In this document: piece after piece, positions 16,197 to 26,196 of the stretch | Numbering within the stretch: position 1 is the first letter of the stretch | Layout: every line of letters starts with the position of its first letter | Origin: Tenacibaculum piscium | GTDB lineage: Bacteria > Bacteroidota > Bacteroidia > Flavobacteriales > Flavobacteriaceae | DNA: 64,000 nt | NCBI RefSeq assembly: GCF_021390715.1 | Contig: NZ_JAJGWT010000005.1 | Span: 126,650-190,649 of the forward strand | Reading direction: 5' to 3' | The notes under the pieces: model-generated | Seen by the model: the letters and a program-made list of their open reading frames with translations, nothing else | Databases searched by the model: none | Told to the model about the DNA's origin: nothing | Made by a program: the position numbers and the translations under genes

Positions 16197-17678
16197 TTAA
16201 TTGATAGAAAAACTTGTTCCGTCTTTTCCATCTTTTAATTGAACGCCTAAAGCTAACAATTCATCACGAATTTGGTCAGATAATGTCCAATCTTTATTTT
16301 CACGTGCTTCTTTTCGTAGCTTGATTAATAATTCAACAACACCATTTACTTTATCCGAAGAATTTCCTTGAATTGCTTGATTCATCAATCCTAAAACATC
16401 AAAAACAAAAGCGTTTAGAGTTGTTGTAAATTCTGATAAATCTGTTTGGGTTAAACTTGCGGTATTTTCTTTTATTTGATTGATTGTTTTTACAGCTTCA
16501 AATAAATGAGAAATTAATACAGGCGTATTAAAATCGTCATTCATGGCGTTATAACAGTCTTTTTTCCATTTCTGAACATCAAAAGTAGACGTATTTCCTG
16601 CTTCAATTTTTTCTAAGAAGTTTACTGCTTCCATTAATTTTGAATGTCCTTTTTCTGATGCTTCTAAGGCTTCTCCTGAAAAATCTAAAATGCTTCTATA
16701 ATTGGCTTGCATATTAAAAAAACGAACGACACTTGCTGAAAAAGCTTTTGGTAAAATGTCATTTTCTCCTGTTAAAATTTCATTTGGTAAAATAAAATTC
16801 CCTGTTGATTTTGCCATTTTCTGACTATTTAACAACAACATATTGGTATGCATCCAATAATTTACAGGCGAAACACCGCTACAGGTTTGCGATTGTGCAA
16901 TTTCACATTCGTGATGCGGAAATTTTAAATCCATTCCACCACCGTGAATATCAAATTTTTCACCTAAATATTTCGTACTCATTACTGAACATTCTAGATG
17001 CCAACCTGGAAAACCATCGCTCCAAGGCGAAGGCCAACGCATAATATGACGTTCATCAGCTTTTTTCCAAAGTGCAAAATCTTGTGGGTTTTTCTTATCC
17101 GATTGTCCATCTAAAGTTCGAGTATTATGAATGGCATCTTCAATTTTTCGTCCTGAAAGGATTCCGTAATTACCCGTTTCATTATATTTTAACACATCAA
17201 AATATACCGAACCATTTACTTGATAGGCAAAACCTTTTTCGATGATTTCTTTAATCATTTCGATTTGCTCGACAATATGTCCTGTTGCCGTTGGTTCGAT
17301 ACTTGGTGGTAAAAAATTGTAGTTTTTTAAAACATCATGAAAATCAACCGTGTACTTTTGTACCACTTCCATCGGTTCAATTTTTTCTAAACGTGCTTTT
17401 TTAGAAATTCTATCTTCGCCCTCATCGGCATCGTTTTCTAAATGCCCTGCATCGGTAATATTACGCACATAACGCACTTTATACCCCAAATGCAATAAAT
17501 AACGATACACCACATCAAAAAACATAAACGTTCGTACGTTTCCTAAATGAGCATTGCTATACACGGTTGGTCCGCAGACGTACATACCTACGTATCCGTC
17601 GTTTACAGGTTTAAAAAGCTCTTTACTTTTTGATAAAGAATTGTATACTTTTAACTGATTTTCTTGATATAATTTCAT
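16197..17678 (-). CDS. cysS: Cysteinyl-tRNA synthetase
   Basis: The 493-residue class I synthetase charges tRNA-Cys. The HIGH motif is HLGN at 44-47 and the KMSKS motif is KMAKS at 287-291. The zinc ligands that discriminate cysteine are present with correct spacing: C35, C230, H255 and E259. Length and C-terminal helical domain are normal. It leads the cysS-yidD-lgt group. Its upstream region on the minus strand contains TATCTTTT and TATCTTTA, weak matches to the Bacteroidota -7 box. Confidence 0.97.
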   Translation of the reverse strand: MKLYQENQLKVYNSLSKSKELFKPVNDGYVGMYVCGPTVYSNAHLGNVRTFMFFDVVYRYLLHLGYKVRYVRNITDAGHLENDADEGEDRISKKARLEKIEPMEVVQKYTVDFHDVLKNYNFLPPSIEPTATGHIVEQIEMIKEIIEKGFAYQVNGSVYFDVLKYNETGNYGILSGRKIEDAIHNTRTLDGQSDKKNPQDFALWKKADERHIMRWPSPWSDGFPGWHLECSVMSTKYLGEKFDIHGGGMDLKFPHHECEIAQSQTCSGVSPVNYWMHTNMLLLNSQKMAKSTGNFILPNEILTGENDILPKAFSASVVRFFNMQANYRSILDFSGEALEASEKGHSKLMEAVNFLEKIEAGNTSTFDVQKWKKDCYNAMNDDFNTPVLISHLFEAVKTINQIKENTASLTQTDLSEFTTTLNAFVFDVLGLMNQAIQGNSSDKVNGVVELLIKLRKEARENKDWTLSDQIRDELLALGVQLKDGKDGTSFSIN

Positions 17679-17891
17679 ACGAAAAATGACTATTAATAGG
17701 TGCTAAAGATAAGTAAAAGATAGGTATTTTATAAAAAATAATGAATTGGAATTTTAGTGAATTTTATGTTAAATAAAAACAAGATAATCGTTAATTATTT
17801 TTTTGATTCCTTGCCTTTTGAAACCTATTTTAGTTCTAAATTTACTTTTCTGTTTTTTCAGATTTTAAACAGGGATTCAAAAACAATATAA

Positions 17892-18233
17892 ATGCAAAAT
17901 AATACCTTAACTTGGCAAGATTTTATCAAAATAGAAATGCGTATCGGAACGATTATGAGTGCCGAAATTTTTAAAGAAGTGAAAAATCCTGCGTACAAAA
18001 TGCAAATTGATTTCGGTGAATTTGGCATTAAAAAAACATCGGCACAAATCACCAAATTATATACGCCAGAGGAATTAATCGGAAATCAAATTATAGCGGT
18101 CATCAACTTTCCTAAAAAACAAATCGCCAACATGATGAGCGAATGTTTAGTATTAGGTGCCATTGGTGATAGCTACGAAATTTCTTTAATTTCTGCGGAT
18201 AAAAAAATGAAAAATGGAACACGAATCGGATAA
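17892..18233 (+). CDS. csaA: tRNA-binding domain protein CsaA
   Basis: The 113-residue protein is a stand-alone tRNA-binding OB fold of the CsaA type: MRIGTIMSAEIF, KTSAQITKLYTPEELIGNQI, NFPKKQIANMMSECLVLGA. CsaA homodimers bind nucleic acid and have been described as secretion-associated chaperones in Bacillus. It is followed 19 bases later by a membrane PLD-like gene, with which it may be co-transcribed. The family assignment is firm; the cellular role in this phylum is not. Confidence 0.9.
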   Translation: MQNNTLTWQDFIKIEMRIGTIMSAEIFKEVKNPAYKMQIDFGEFGIKKTSAQITKLYTPEELIGNQIIAVINFPKKQIANMMSECLVLGAIGDSYEISLISADKKMKNGTRIG

Positions 18234-18252
18234 AATTACAACAACATAAAAA

Positions 18253-19002
18253 ATGTTTATCAACAAAGCAACGTGTGATATTCACATAGGTAAAAGTGCT
18301 GGAAAAAACTTACTTAGTGATATTTACAAAGCCAAAAAATCAGTAAAAATTGTATCACCTTATTTATCTGCTTCTTTGGTTCGAGAACTCATCAAATTAA
18401 AAAATAGAAAATTAAGTATCGAATTAATTACATCCGATACTATTGAAGATTTTAAAGGAGATGCAGACAAAAATATTCATCAATTAATCATTCAACATAA
18501 AAATAAAAACAACATTCCTAAAAAATGGCAGGCTTTTTCACAAATCATATTATTTAGTATTCTTGGAGTTGTAGCTACGATGCTATATGCTTTTTATCAA
18601 ACCGAAGATGTAAGAATTGCTGTTGGATTTATCCCTATAATCATCTTACTTATCAGTTATATTTCTGTTAGAAAAAAAGCTAAAAAGAAACAGAAAAACA
18701 GGTATAAATATTCGCAACTTTTTCCTTTTAAAGTATATATGTCGCCTTACAAATCAAAATTAAGCGATTCATTTATTCATAGTAAAATTTATATTATTGA
18801 TGATAAAATTGCGTATTTAGGTTCGTTAAATTTTACGGTAAGTGGTTTTAAAAATAACTACGAAACAAGTATCAGAACTGAAGATTCTAAAGCAATTCGA
18901 GAAATTAAAAAAGAGTTTTATCAATTATTTAATCATTCGGATTTGCATGAAAAAGACATTCAACTTTGGGGAGCCGAACTGTATGAAACTACTAAAAAAT
19001 AA
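18253..19002 (+). CDS. Membrane-anchored phospholipase-D-like protein
   Basis: The 249-residue protein splits into an N-terminal PLD-like half without an HKD motif (SVKIVSPYLSASLVRELIKL at 30-49) and two transmembrane helices at about 95-115 and 122-139. A basic stretch, RKKAKKKQKNRYKY (140-153), follows. The C-terminal half holds the single HKD motif: H176, K178, D183, then G190-S191 in YLGSLNF. The helices interrupt the catalytic fold, with both halves probably cytoplasmic. This suggests a membrane-bound nuclease or phospholipase that acts as a dimer. There is no close functional relative I recognise. Confidence 0.72.
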   Translation: MFINKATCDIHIGKSAGKNLLSDIYKAKKSVKIVSPYLSASLVRELIKLKNRKLSIELITSDTIEDFKGDADKNIHQLIIQHKNKNNIPKKWQAFSQIILFSILGVVATMLYAFYQTEDVRIAVGFIPIIILLISYISVRKKAKKKQKNRYKYSQLFPFKVYMSPYKSKLSDSFIHSKIYIIDDKIAYLGSLNFTVSGFKNNYETSIRTEDSKAIREIKKEFYQLFNHSDLHEKDIQLWGAELYETTKK

Positions 19003-19060
19003 ATTTTAGAAAAAATATAAAAACTAAAAAAAATAAAAAACATACATAAAACAAAAAAAA

Positions 19061-20902
19061 ATGACAAAATTAAACACGACAAAATTATTTTTATCCATCA
19101 GCTTAATTGCGATCGCCACGCTTTTTACTTCTTGTAAAAAAGAAGAAAATAAACAAGAAAATCAGCAAAAAACACAAGAAAATCAAGAGAAAAGAACTGC
19201 GTTAAAAAACACCGCATTTACGAAAGTTTTAGAAGATTATAACCAAGGGAAATTCAACTTAAACCCGATTAACGCCACCAATGCTGGTGATAATCGCTTT
19301 AATGATAAATTTCCAAATAGTTTATCAAAAGCGTATCAGCAAAAAAACAACGCTTTTTATACTGATTTTAAAGCAAAAATACTTGCTTTTAAGGAATCGG
19401 ATTTAAGCGAAAGTGAGCAAATGAGCAAAGCCGTTTTAGTGTGGGATTGCGATATGGCACTAGCACAAAACAGTTTTAAGAATGATATTTTAATGCCGAT
19501 AAACCAAATGTGGACGATCAATTTAACGATGGGAACTTTTGCAAGTGGTAGCGGTTCACAACCTTTTGAAACCGTAAAAGATTATCAAAATTGGCTAAAA
19601 AGATTAAACGGATATCATATTTGGTTAGAAAATGCGATGAAAAATATGCGTCAAGGAATTGCGGAAAACTATGTGTTGCCAAAATCTTTAATTTTAAAAA
19701 TAATTCCACAATTCCAATCATTGGCAGAAAGTAATATCAAAAATCACTTGTTTTATACGCCGATAAAAAATATACCAAATACTTTTTCAGATGCTGATAA
19801 AAAAATACTAGCCCAAGATTACACGAAAATTTTAGAAGCTAAATTAATTCCTGTTTTTAAAAAAATGTACACTTTCTTAAAAACAGATTATTTAAAATCT
19901 GGTAGAAAAACCAGCGGAATTGATGCGATTCCAAATGGAAAATCATATTATGCACACGCCATTAAAAATTACACGACTACCGAAATGACTGCTGATAAAA
20001 TTCATGAATTAGGATTCCGTGAAGTGGCACGTATTTCATCAGAAATGGAAAAAGTAAAAAAGGAAGTCGGTTTTACAGGAAGTTTAAAAGATTTTTTCAA
20101 TGATGTTCGTGATAATAAAAAATTAATGCCTTACAAAACGCCGAAACAAATTATTGATAATTTTAATGCGATTCATGCTAAAATGAAACCGCAATTAGCC
20201 AAATTATTTGGGAACAAACCCAAAACACCTTTTACGGTTATGCAAACCGAAAAATTCAGAGAAGCATCGGCAAGTGCCGAATATAATGCGGGTTCATTGG
20301 ACGGCACACGTCCAGGTGTTTTTTACGTACCAATTCCTGATGCTACAAAATACAATGTATTTATGGACGAAGCATTATTTTTGCACGAAGCCATTCCAGG
20401 GCATCATTATCAGGTTTCATTAACGCAAGAAAATGATGATTTACCAGATTTCAGAAAAACCTTATGGTACAGTGCTTATGGCGAAGGTTGGGCGTTATAC
20501 ACGGAAAATTTAGGAAAAGAATTGGGTTTATATAGCGACCCTTATCAATATTTTGGAATGTTGGGTATGGAAATGCACCGAGCAATTCGTTTGGTTGTTG
20601 ATACAGGAATTCACACCAAAGGTTGGAGTCGTGAGAAAGCCATTCAATATTCGTTGGATAATGAAGCGGAATCTGAAGTGAGTATTATTTCAGAAATTGA
20701 GCGTTATATGGCGAATCCAGGACAAGCGTTATCGTATAAAATTGGTCAGTTAAAAATTAGCGAATTAAGAGCAAAAGCGAAAAAAGAATTAGGAAATAAA
20801 TTTGATATTCGTGAATTTCACCATCAAATTTTAGAAACGGGTTGTATTCCGTTGGCGTTGTTGGAAGATAAAATCAACAAATGGATTATTGCCAGTAAAT
20901 AA
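19061..20902 (+). CDS. DUF885 family lipoprotein, predicted metallopeptidase-like
   Basis: The 613-residue protein has a lipoprotein signal with lipid cysteine C25 in LFTSCKKEE, followed by a charged, Gln/Glu/Lys-rich linker. The DUF885 core contains HEAIPGHHYQ at 442-451 and YGEGWALYTE with E475, resembling a zinc-binding HExxxxH plus downstream glutamate. Proteins of this family are annotated as probable peptidases, but substrates are mostly unproven. It stands alone and is closed by a hairpin at 20929-20964. Confidence 0.85.
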   Translation: MTKLNTTKLFLSISLIAIATLFTSCKKEENKQENQQKTQENQEKRTALKNTAFTKVLEDYNQGKFNLNPINATNAGDNRFNDKFPNSLSKAYQQKNNAFYTDFKAKILAFKESDLSESEQMSKAVLVWDCDMALAQNSFKNDILMPINQMWTINLTMGTFASGSGSQPFETVKDYQNWLKRLNGYHIWLENAMKNMRQGIAENYVLPKSLILKIIPQFQSLAESNIKNHLFYTPIKNIPNTFSDADKKILAQDYTKILEAKLIPVFKKMYTFLKTDYLKSGRKTSGIDAIPNGKSYYAHAIKNYTTTEMTADKIHELGFREVARISSEMEKVKKEVGFTGSLKDFFNDVRDNKKLMPYKTPKQIIDNFNAIHAKMKPQLAKLFGNKPKTPFTVMQTEKFREASASAEYNAGSLDGTRPGVFYVPIPDATKYNVFMDEALFLHEAIPGHHYQVSLTQENDDLPDFRKTLWYSAYGEGWALYTENLGKELGLYSDPYQYFGMLGMEMHRAIRLVVDTGIHTKGWSREKAIQYSLDNEAESEVSIISEIERYMANPGQALSYKIGQLKISELRAKAKKELGNKFDIREFHHQILETGCIPLALLEDKINKWIIASK

Positions 20903-20928
20903 AAAAATCAAAATAGTAGAACTATTAT

Positions 20929-20964
20929 AAAAATCTCTTCTGAAATTGAGGAGATTTTTTTTTT
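20929..20964 (+). terminator. Rho-independent terminator after the DUF885 gene
   Basis: An AAATCTCTTC / GAGGAGATTT stem (one G-T pair) is followed by a run of ten T residues. Confidence 0.8.
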
Positions 20965-21054
20965 GGAGCTATTTCCCGCTTTCCGCACTCGCTTTTTTTT
21001 TTGAAGAAAAATCAAAAAAAAGGAGCTCAAACAATTGCTTCAATCGGGGCTAAG
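20965..21054. repeat. Flavobacterial intergenic repeat, copy 1
   Basis: This 90-base sequence starts GGAGCTATTTCCCGCTTTCC and ends CAATCGGGGCTAAGC. It is repeated in inverted orientation at 63069-63157 with few differences. The ends are imperfectly complementary (AGCT...CCCG / CGGG...AGCT). The middle forms a CTTTTTTTGA / TTCAAAAAAAG type hairpin in copy 2, so the element is strongly structured. I recognise similar repeats as frequent in Flavobacteriaceae genomes. Confidence 0.85.
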
Positions 21055-21192
21055 CTTATTTACTAAATTTCATTTTTCACTATTTATTCATTTTTTGTTT
21101 TTTTTATTTCTTTAAAAAGTTTATTTTAATAGATTTTAAGAGCATAAAAAAATCTTCATATTAAATTAATCATAAAAGCAATGACAAAAGCA

Positions 21193-22083
21193 ATGACAAA
21201 AGTATTAATTACAGGTGGTACAGGTTTGGTAGGCAACAAATTGCAAGATATTTTTAAGCAAAAAAGCATTGATTTTTCGATTTTGACAAGAAATCCGAAG
21301 AGAGTAAATGAATTTAAGTGGGATATTTCACAAAAATACATTGATAAAAAAGCGTTTGAGAATGTTACACATATTATTCATTTAGCGGGTGCAGGAATTG
21401 CTGATAAACGCTGGACATCACAACGAAAAGAAATTTTAATTAATAGTCGAGTAGCTTCTTCTGATTTACTTTTTGATACTATTAAAGCATTAAATATTCG
21501 GTTAGATGGTTTTATATCGGCATCTGGAATTGGCTATTATGGCGCAATTACTTCGAATACAATTTTCACCGAAACTGACGCTCCTCAAAATGATTTTATT
21601 TCAAAAGTATGTGTTGCTTGGGAGAAATCGGCAAATCAATTTACGGAATTAAACATTCCTGTTACTATTTTGCGAACTGCTGTGGTACTTTCTAAATCTG
21701 GCGGAGCTTTATCAAAAATAAACACGCCTTTATTTTTAGCCTCTTTAGGAAATGGCACCCAATATATGCCGTGGATTCATATAGATGATTTATGTAATTT
21801 GTATGTAAAATCGGTAGAAAACAGGCATTTTATAGGGATTTATAATGCGGTAGCTCCCGAACATCAAACGAATAATAGTTTTACAAGAACACTTGGTGAT
21901 ATCATTAAAAAACCGATTTTTCCATTAAATGCCCCTGCTTTTGTATTGCAAATTATTTTAGGCGAAATGGCGGATATTTTATTAAAAGGTAGTCGAATTT
22001 CTGCTAAAAAAACAGCGGAAAATTATACGTTTGAATATCCTGAATTAAAAACAGCTTTGGAAAATATTTATCATCAAAACTAA
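21193..22083 (+). CDS. TIGR01777 family NAD(P)-binding epimerase-like protein
   Basis: A short-chain dehydrogenase/epimerase with the nucleotide-binding motif TGGTGLVG right at the N-terminus, SASGIGYYG in the catalytic area and PWIHIDDL further on, as in the YfcH/TIGR01777 group. I prefer the ATG at 21193 (296 residues), since the ATG at 21181 only adds MTKA, a duplication of the following MTKV. The enzyme reaction is unknown for the group; it may act on sugar-nucleotide-like substrates. Confidence 0.85.
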   Translation: MTKVLITGGTGLVGNKLQDIFKQKSIDFSILTRNPKRVNEFKWDISQKYIDKKAFENVTHIIHLAGAGIADKRWTSQRKEILINSRVASSDLLFDTIKALNIRLDGFISASGIGYYGAITSNTIFTETDAPQNDFISKVCVAWEKSANQFTELNIPVTILRTAVVLSKSGGALSKINTPLFLASLGNGTQYMPWIHIDDLCNLYVKSVENRHFIGIYNAVAPEHQTNNSFTRTLGDIIKKPIFPLNAPAFVLQIILGEMADILLKGSRISAKKTAENYTFEYPELKTALENIYHQN

Positions 22084-22110
22084 ATTATAAATCAAAAACT
22101 AGCAATAATT

Positions 22111-22146
22111 AAAACAAGGGACTTTGTAATTAAAGTCCCTTGTTTT
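22111..22146. terminator. Bidirectional terminator
   Basis: A perfect stem AAACAAGGGACTTT / AAAGTCCCTTGTTT around a 6-base loop lies between two converging genes. Confidence 0.85.
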
Positions 22147-22169
22147 AATACTTAATTTTATTATTATCT

Positions 22170-23498
22170 CTAAAAATCTTGATTTACATCCCAAGCTTCT
22201 AAAATTTCTTTTAATGTTTTGATAAACATCCCTCCTAAAGCGCCGTTTACAACTCGATGATCGTACGAATGACACACCATCATTTTTTGACGAATCCCTA
22301 TAAAATCGCCTTCTGGCGTTTCAATAACTGCAGGTTTTTTCACAATCGCTCCTAAGGCTAAAATCGCTACTTGCGGTTGATTGATAATTGGCGTTCCAGT
22401 GATACTTCCAAAACTTCCTACATTGGTAACCGTGTACGTTCCGCCTTGAATATCGTCTGGTTTTAACTGATTTCCACGAGCTTTTACAGCCAGATTATTT
22501 ACCTGTTTGGTGATGCCAACTAAACTTAATTGATCGGCATTTTTAATAACTGGCACGATTAAATTTCCATCAGGCAAAGCTGCTGCCATTCCTAAATTAA
22601 TATTACCTCTTTTGATAATTTTATCGCCATCAACAGCAATATTTATCATCGGATGTTTTTTAATTGTTTGCGCTACGGCTTGCATAAAAATTGGCGTAAA
22701 TGTTAATTTTTCACCTTCTCTTTTTTGATATGCATTTTTAACTTTATTTCTCCAAGCTACAATATTAGTTACATCAATTTCTATGAAAGACTGCACATGT
22801 GCTGATGTTTGTACAGAATCGACCATATGTTTTGCCACTAATTTTCCCATGCGAGTCATGTCGATAATTTCGTCTTGCCCCGTTAAAGTAAGTGGTACTG
22901 ATGGTTTTTTTGTAACTTTTGGCGTTTCAACTTTTACTGATTTTACGGTATTTTGTACGGTATCAGTTGCTTTAATTTGATTTTTTCTATCTTTTAAATA
23001 AGATAAAATATCTGTTTTGGTAACTCTGTTTTCTTTTCCTGTTCCTTTTACGGTTTCCAATTCTTCAAGTGAAATTCCTTCTTCTTTGGCGATATTTTTC
23101 ACTAAAGGCGAATAAAATCGATCACTCTCGGAAGTATCTATTGTTTTAGAAATGGTATTTTTAGCTTCTGAAATTGTTTTTTCTACTGCAACGACAGCTT
23201 TTTTAGTATCTTCTCGTTGATTTTCATCCTGATTTTCTTGATGATTTTCTTGATTTCCTGCTATTTCAATAATTGCAATCGTTTGACCAACTTGCACAAC
23301 GGTATCTTTATCGAATAGAATTTCAACTAAAGTTCCTTCTACTTCACTTGGCACTTCACTATCGACTTTATCGGTTGCTACTTCAACAACGGTATCATCA
23401 ATATCAATTGTATCTCCAATTTCTTTAACCCAAGACGTGATAGTTGCTTCTGCAACACTTTCTCCCATTTTCGGTAATTTCAATTCGTATCTAGCCAT
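22170..23498 (-). CDS. 2-oxoacid dehydrogenase E2 (dihydrolipoamide acyltransferase)
   Basis: Starting at the ATG giving MARYELKLPKMGES (442 residues; an upstream in-frame ATG at 23525 adds an unlikely leader), the protein has a lipoyl domain with lipoyl-lysine K44 in EVATDKVDSEVP. A Glu/Gln-rich linker, a peripheral-subunit-binding domain (SPLVKNIAKEEGI) and an acyltransferase catalytic domain follow. The catalytic motif reads DHRVVNGALGG with H414, but an Asn (418) stands where most E2s have Asp. It probably serves a branched-chain or other 2-oxoacid dehydrogenase complex; no E1 or E3 gene lies next to it. Confidence 0.88.
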   Translation of the reverse strand: MARYELKLPKMGESVAEATITSWVKEIGDTIDIDDTVVEVATDKVDSEVPSEVEGTLVEILFDKDTVVQVGQTIAIIEIAGNQENHQENQDENQREDTKKAVVAVEKTISEAKNTISKTIDTSESDRFYSPLVKNIAKEEGISLEELETVKGTGKENRVTKTDILSYLKDRKNQIKATDTVQNTVKSVKVETPKVTKKPSVPLTLTGQDEIIDMTRMGKLVAKHMVDSVQTSAHVQSFIEIDVTNIVAWRNKVKNAYQKREGEKLTFTPIFMQAVAQTIKKHPMINIAVDGDKIIKRGNINLGMAAALPDGNLIVPVIKNADQLSLVGITKQVNNLAVKARGNQLKPDDIQGGTYTVTNVGSFGSITGTPIINQPQVAILALGAIVKKPAVIETPEGDFIGIRQKMMVCHSYDHRVVNGALGGMFIKTLKEILEAWDVNQDF

Positions 23499-23711
23499 AG
23501 TATCCGTTTTTTTTAAGGTACGCAAAGTTACTAAAAATCGAGCATTTTTTTATATTTTTAATGATTTAAAAAAAAGTTAAATTTACCAATTATTAAATTA
23601 TAATCAGAAATAATACAATAAAAAAATATTTATCACACAAAAACTATTTTAAAAAGCATTAAAATTACACATTTATCATCAAAAGTGATAATCAATAATT
23701 TATGATACTGG

Positions 23712-24614
23712 TTATACCCAATTTTTGGGTGTTTTTAAAACATGTACTAATTTCGCTTCTTCGCTTCCTTCTTTTGGATGATGATCGTATTTCCATTGCA
23801 CAACAGGCGGTAAACTCATCAAAATACTTTCTATGCGTCCGTTTGTTTTTAGTCCGAATAATGTTCCTCTATCGTGTACTAAATTAAATTCTACATAGCG
23901 TCCTCTTCGTATTTCTTGCCAATCTTTGTGTTCTTTTGCATAGGGAATTTCTTTTCTTTTTTCGACAATTGGCACGTATGATTCTAGAAAACTATCTCCT
24001 ATTTCTGTTACAAAATCATATCTATTTTCGATTGAAAACTCAGGAGTTTCTTTTAAATAATCAAAAAATAAACCTCCAATTCCACGAGCTTCTTCTCGGT
24101 GAGTATTCCAAAAATAGCGATCGCAAGTTTCTTTAAACTTCGGGTAAAAAGCAGCATGATGTTTATCACAGGCTGTTTTACAAACGCTATGAAAATGGGT
24201 TGCATCTTGTTCAAATAAATAATACGGTGTTAAATCTTGACCGCCGCCAAACCATTGTGTAACGATGTTTCCTTTTTCATCATACATTTCAAAATAGCGC
24301 CAATTTGCGTGTACTGTTGGCACAAATGGGTTCTTCGGATGCAACACTAAACTTAATCCACAGGCAAAAAAATCACCATTTTTAACGCCGAATTGTTTGC
24401 GTAATACTTCTGGTAATTCTCCAAAAACTTTTGAAATATTCACACCGCCTTTTTCAAAAATAGTTCCATTTTCGATAACACGGGTTCTTCCACCACCACC
24501 TTCGGCACGTTTCCAAGTATCTTCTTGAAATTTTGCACTGCCATCAATTTGTTCTAATTTTTCGGTTATGGTATCTTGTAATTTTTCTATGTATTTGTAA
24601 AACTTATCTTTCAT
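23712..24614 (-). CDS. hemF: Oxygen-dependent coproporphyrinogen III oxidase
   Basis: The 300-residue enzyme performs the oxidative decarboxylation of coproporphyrinogen III to protoporphyrinogen IX. Family sequences are GGGGRTRVIENG, PFVPTVHANWRYF, WFGGGQDLTPYYL, EARGIGGLFFDYL and YVEFNLVHDRGTLFGL. Oxygen dependence fits an aerobic organism. It is the last hem gene on the minus strand, 71 bases after the EI24 gene. Confidence 0.97.
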   Translation of the reverse strand: MKDKFYKYIEKLQDTITEKLEQIDGSAKFQEDTWKRAEGGGGRTRVIENGTIFEKGGVNISKVFGELPEVLRKQFGVKNGDFFACGLSLVLHPKNPFVPTVHANWRYFEMYDEKGNIVTQWFGGGQDLTPYYLFEQDATHFHSVCKTACDKHHAAFYPKFKETCDRYFWNTHREEARGIGGLFFDYLKETPEFSIENRYDFVTEIGDSFLESYVPIVEKRKEIPYAKEHKDWQEIRRGRYVEFNLVHDRGTLFGLKTNGRIESILMSLPPVVQWKYDHHPKEGSEEAKLVHVLKTPKNWV

Positions 24615-24685
24615 TTATGGGTAATTCTTGATTATTTATACTGAATTTATCGCTTAACTTAACACTAAATTTGATGCAAAAATAC

Positions 24686-25432
24686 TTATTCTAATACTTC
24701 TTTTAACTGAATTTTCTTAATAGTTTCGGTTGTTGCAGCAGTTACTGATAAAGGCAATACTAATAGTACACCAACAAATGGAATTAATAAAAACAACATA
24801 AATACGATTCCGTTTCCAATAGCGAGTCCTTTATTTTTGTTTACAAAATTGATGCTTTCTTTGTATTTAAAATGACGTTCTAAAGTGTAATCTACATTTC
24901 CAAAACCTGCGTAATACGCCTGCATCAGAAATAATAAAACGGTAAATATAATTCCAACAAAAGGGATTAGACTAAGCAATAAAATGGGAATTGTAAAAAA
25001 TAATTCTCTCGATAAATTACGTATATTTATTCGAATTCCTCTAATTAATTGTTCCTGAAATGATGTTTTTCGATGTCCGTGTATTGCTGGATTTAAATAC
25101 GCTTCAATTTTTTCTGATACAGGACTCATAAAAGGAGCTGATAACGCCATTACAATATGTTTGTAAAGTATCAATCCGATAAGTAAAATTGATAATCCAC
25201 TTAAAAAAGTACTAATCATTTCAAAGGTTTCTTTGCCAAAATCCCATTTCCAAAAATTAGCGATATAATGTCCAATATCATCTGATAAAGCGTAGGCTGA
25301 ACTTGCGATTATAATGGCAGTAAAAACACTTATTAATATCGGAATTGTAAAATATTTCCATAATTTCAATTTTGATATTAATTGAAAAGCTCCGAAATAG
25401 GCTTTAATGGCTTCTAATATATTTTTAATCAT
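24686..25432 (-). CDS. EI24 / CysZ-like membrane protein
   Basis: The 248-residue integral membrane protein has about four long hydrophobic regions and the EI24-family pattern LSAPFMSPVSEKIEAYLNP followed later by YYAGFGNVDYTLERHFKYKE. In Flavobacteriaceae this gene is often found among heme genes, as here between the thioredoxin-like gene and hemF. A role in transport or envelope function is suspected from CysZ (sulfate uptake in Enterobacteria), but the function in this family is not known. Confidence 0.82.
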   Translation of the reverse strand: MIKNILEAIKAYFGAFQLISKLKLWKYFTIPILISVFTAIIIASSAYALSDDIGHYIANFWKWDFGKETFEMISTFLSGLSILLIGLILYKHIVMALSAPFMSPVSEKIEAYLNPAIHGHRKTSFQEQLIRGIRINIRNLSRELFFTIPILLLSLIPFVGIIFTVLLFLMQAYYAGFGNVDYTLERHFKYKESINFVNKNKGLAIGNGIVFMLFLLIPFVGVLLVLPLSVTAATTETIKKIQLKEVLE

Positions 25433-25468
25433 TTCTTTTTTATATTTTTTTTATATTTCGACTAAATT

Positions 25469-25501
25469 AAAAAACCTCTTTCTAAAAAGAAAGAGGTTTT
25501 A
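25469..25501. terminator. Hairpin between the thioredoxin-like and EI24 genes
   Basis: A perfect AAAACCTCTTTCT / AGAAAGAGGTTTT stem with an AAAA loop and T-rich flank. It lies after the thioredoxin-like gene on the minus strand and would separate it from the EI24-hemF pair. Confidence 0.75.
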
Positions 25502-25549
25502 AAGTATTTTCACTATATTTTCAATGTATTATTAACGTAAAATCAACAT

Positions 25550-26167
25550 TTATTTGATTACAGCTTTAATAAATTCATCTAATTCTTGTTCGTTGATTTT
25601 ATTAACTTCATCCCAGCCCATTTTTTTGGTTGGTGATAACGCTCCTCTTTTAAAATCTAAAATTCTTTTGTTATCTGTAATTAAATATGCTGATGGATAA
25701 TCTAGTTTATGAATAAATCCTGCTACTTTTAAGGAAGATCTATTTTCTAATTTTTCTTTGGAAGGCACTAAAAATATTCTTTTATCAAGTTTTTCTGCCA
25801 TTCTGGTAACCCCTTTTTCTAAATCTGAAAAAAGCATGATAAACGTTACTTTACCATCATATTTTTCGACCATTTTATTCAATGCTGGAATTTCTCCCCA
25901 ACAAGGCGCACACCAAGTGGCTGCGGCAAGCAAAACGATAGGTGTATCAATAGCATCAGTACTTATGGTTTCTCCTTTAATTGATGTGAAATTATAATTA
26001 GAGATATATTTATCTTTAATACAATTATATACTACATCGTCTAACATTGCAGCGTCATTACTTGCTGTAGAAATACACTCTTCAACAATATCTTTGTAAT
26101 AAATTCTCTTTTGAGAAAAGCCTTGTGTTGCTAGCAATAAAGTTAATATAAGTACTATTTTATTCAT
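25550..26167 (-). CDS. TlpA-like periplasmic thioredoxin
   Basis: The 205-residue protein has a signal peptide ending TQGFSQ and a thioredoxin fold with C86-A-P-C89 in AATWCAPCWGEIP, the TlpA/ResA type. A late segment contains PSAYLITDNKRILDFK. TlpA-like proteins keep periplasmic cysteines reduced, often for cytochrome c or oxidase assembly, which suits its place in a heme gene cluster. It starts 29 bases after the hemE stop on the same strand. Two extra cysteines (31, 49) sit before the fold. Confidence 0.85.
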   Translation of the reverse strand: MNKIVLILTLLLATQGFSQKRIYYKDIVEECISTASNDAAMLDDVVYNCIKDKYISNYNFTSIKGETISTDAIDTPIVLLAAATWCAPCWGEIPALNKMVEKYDGKVTFIMLFSDLEKGVTRMAEKLDKRIFLVPSKEKLENRSSLKVAGFIHKLDYPSAYLITDNKRILDFKRGALSPTKKMGWDEVNKINEQELDEFIKAVIK

Positions 26168-26196
26168 TTTTAATAATTTAAAAGGGGGTTACAGTT

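Noticed and set aside
20965-21054. Integron attC site
   Set aside because: The element is folded and close relatives sit next to a tyrosine recombinase, but I see no GTTRRRY / RYYYAAC core sites, so only a general repeat is claimed.
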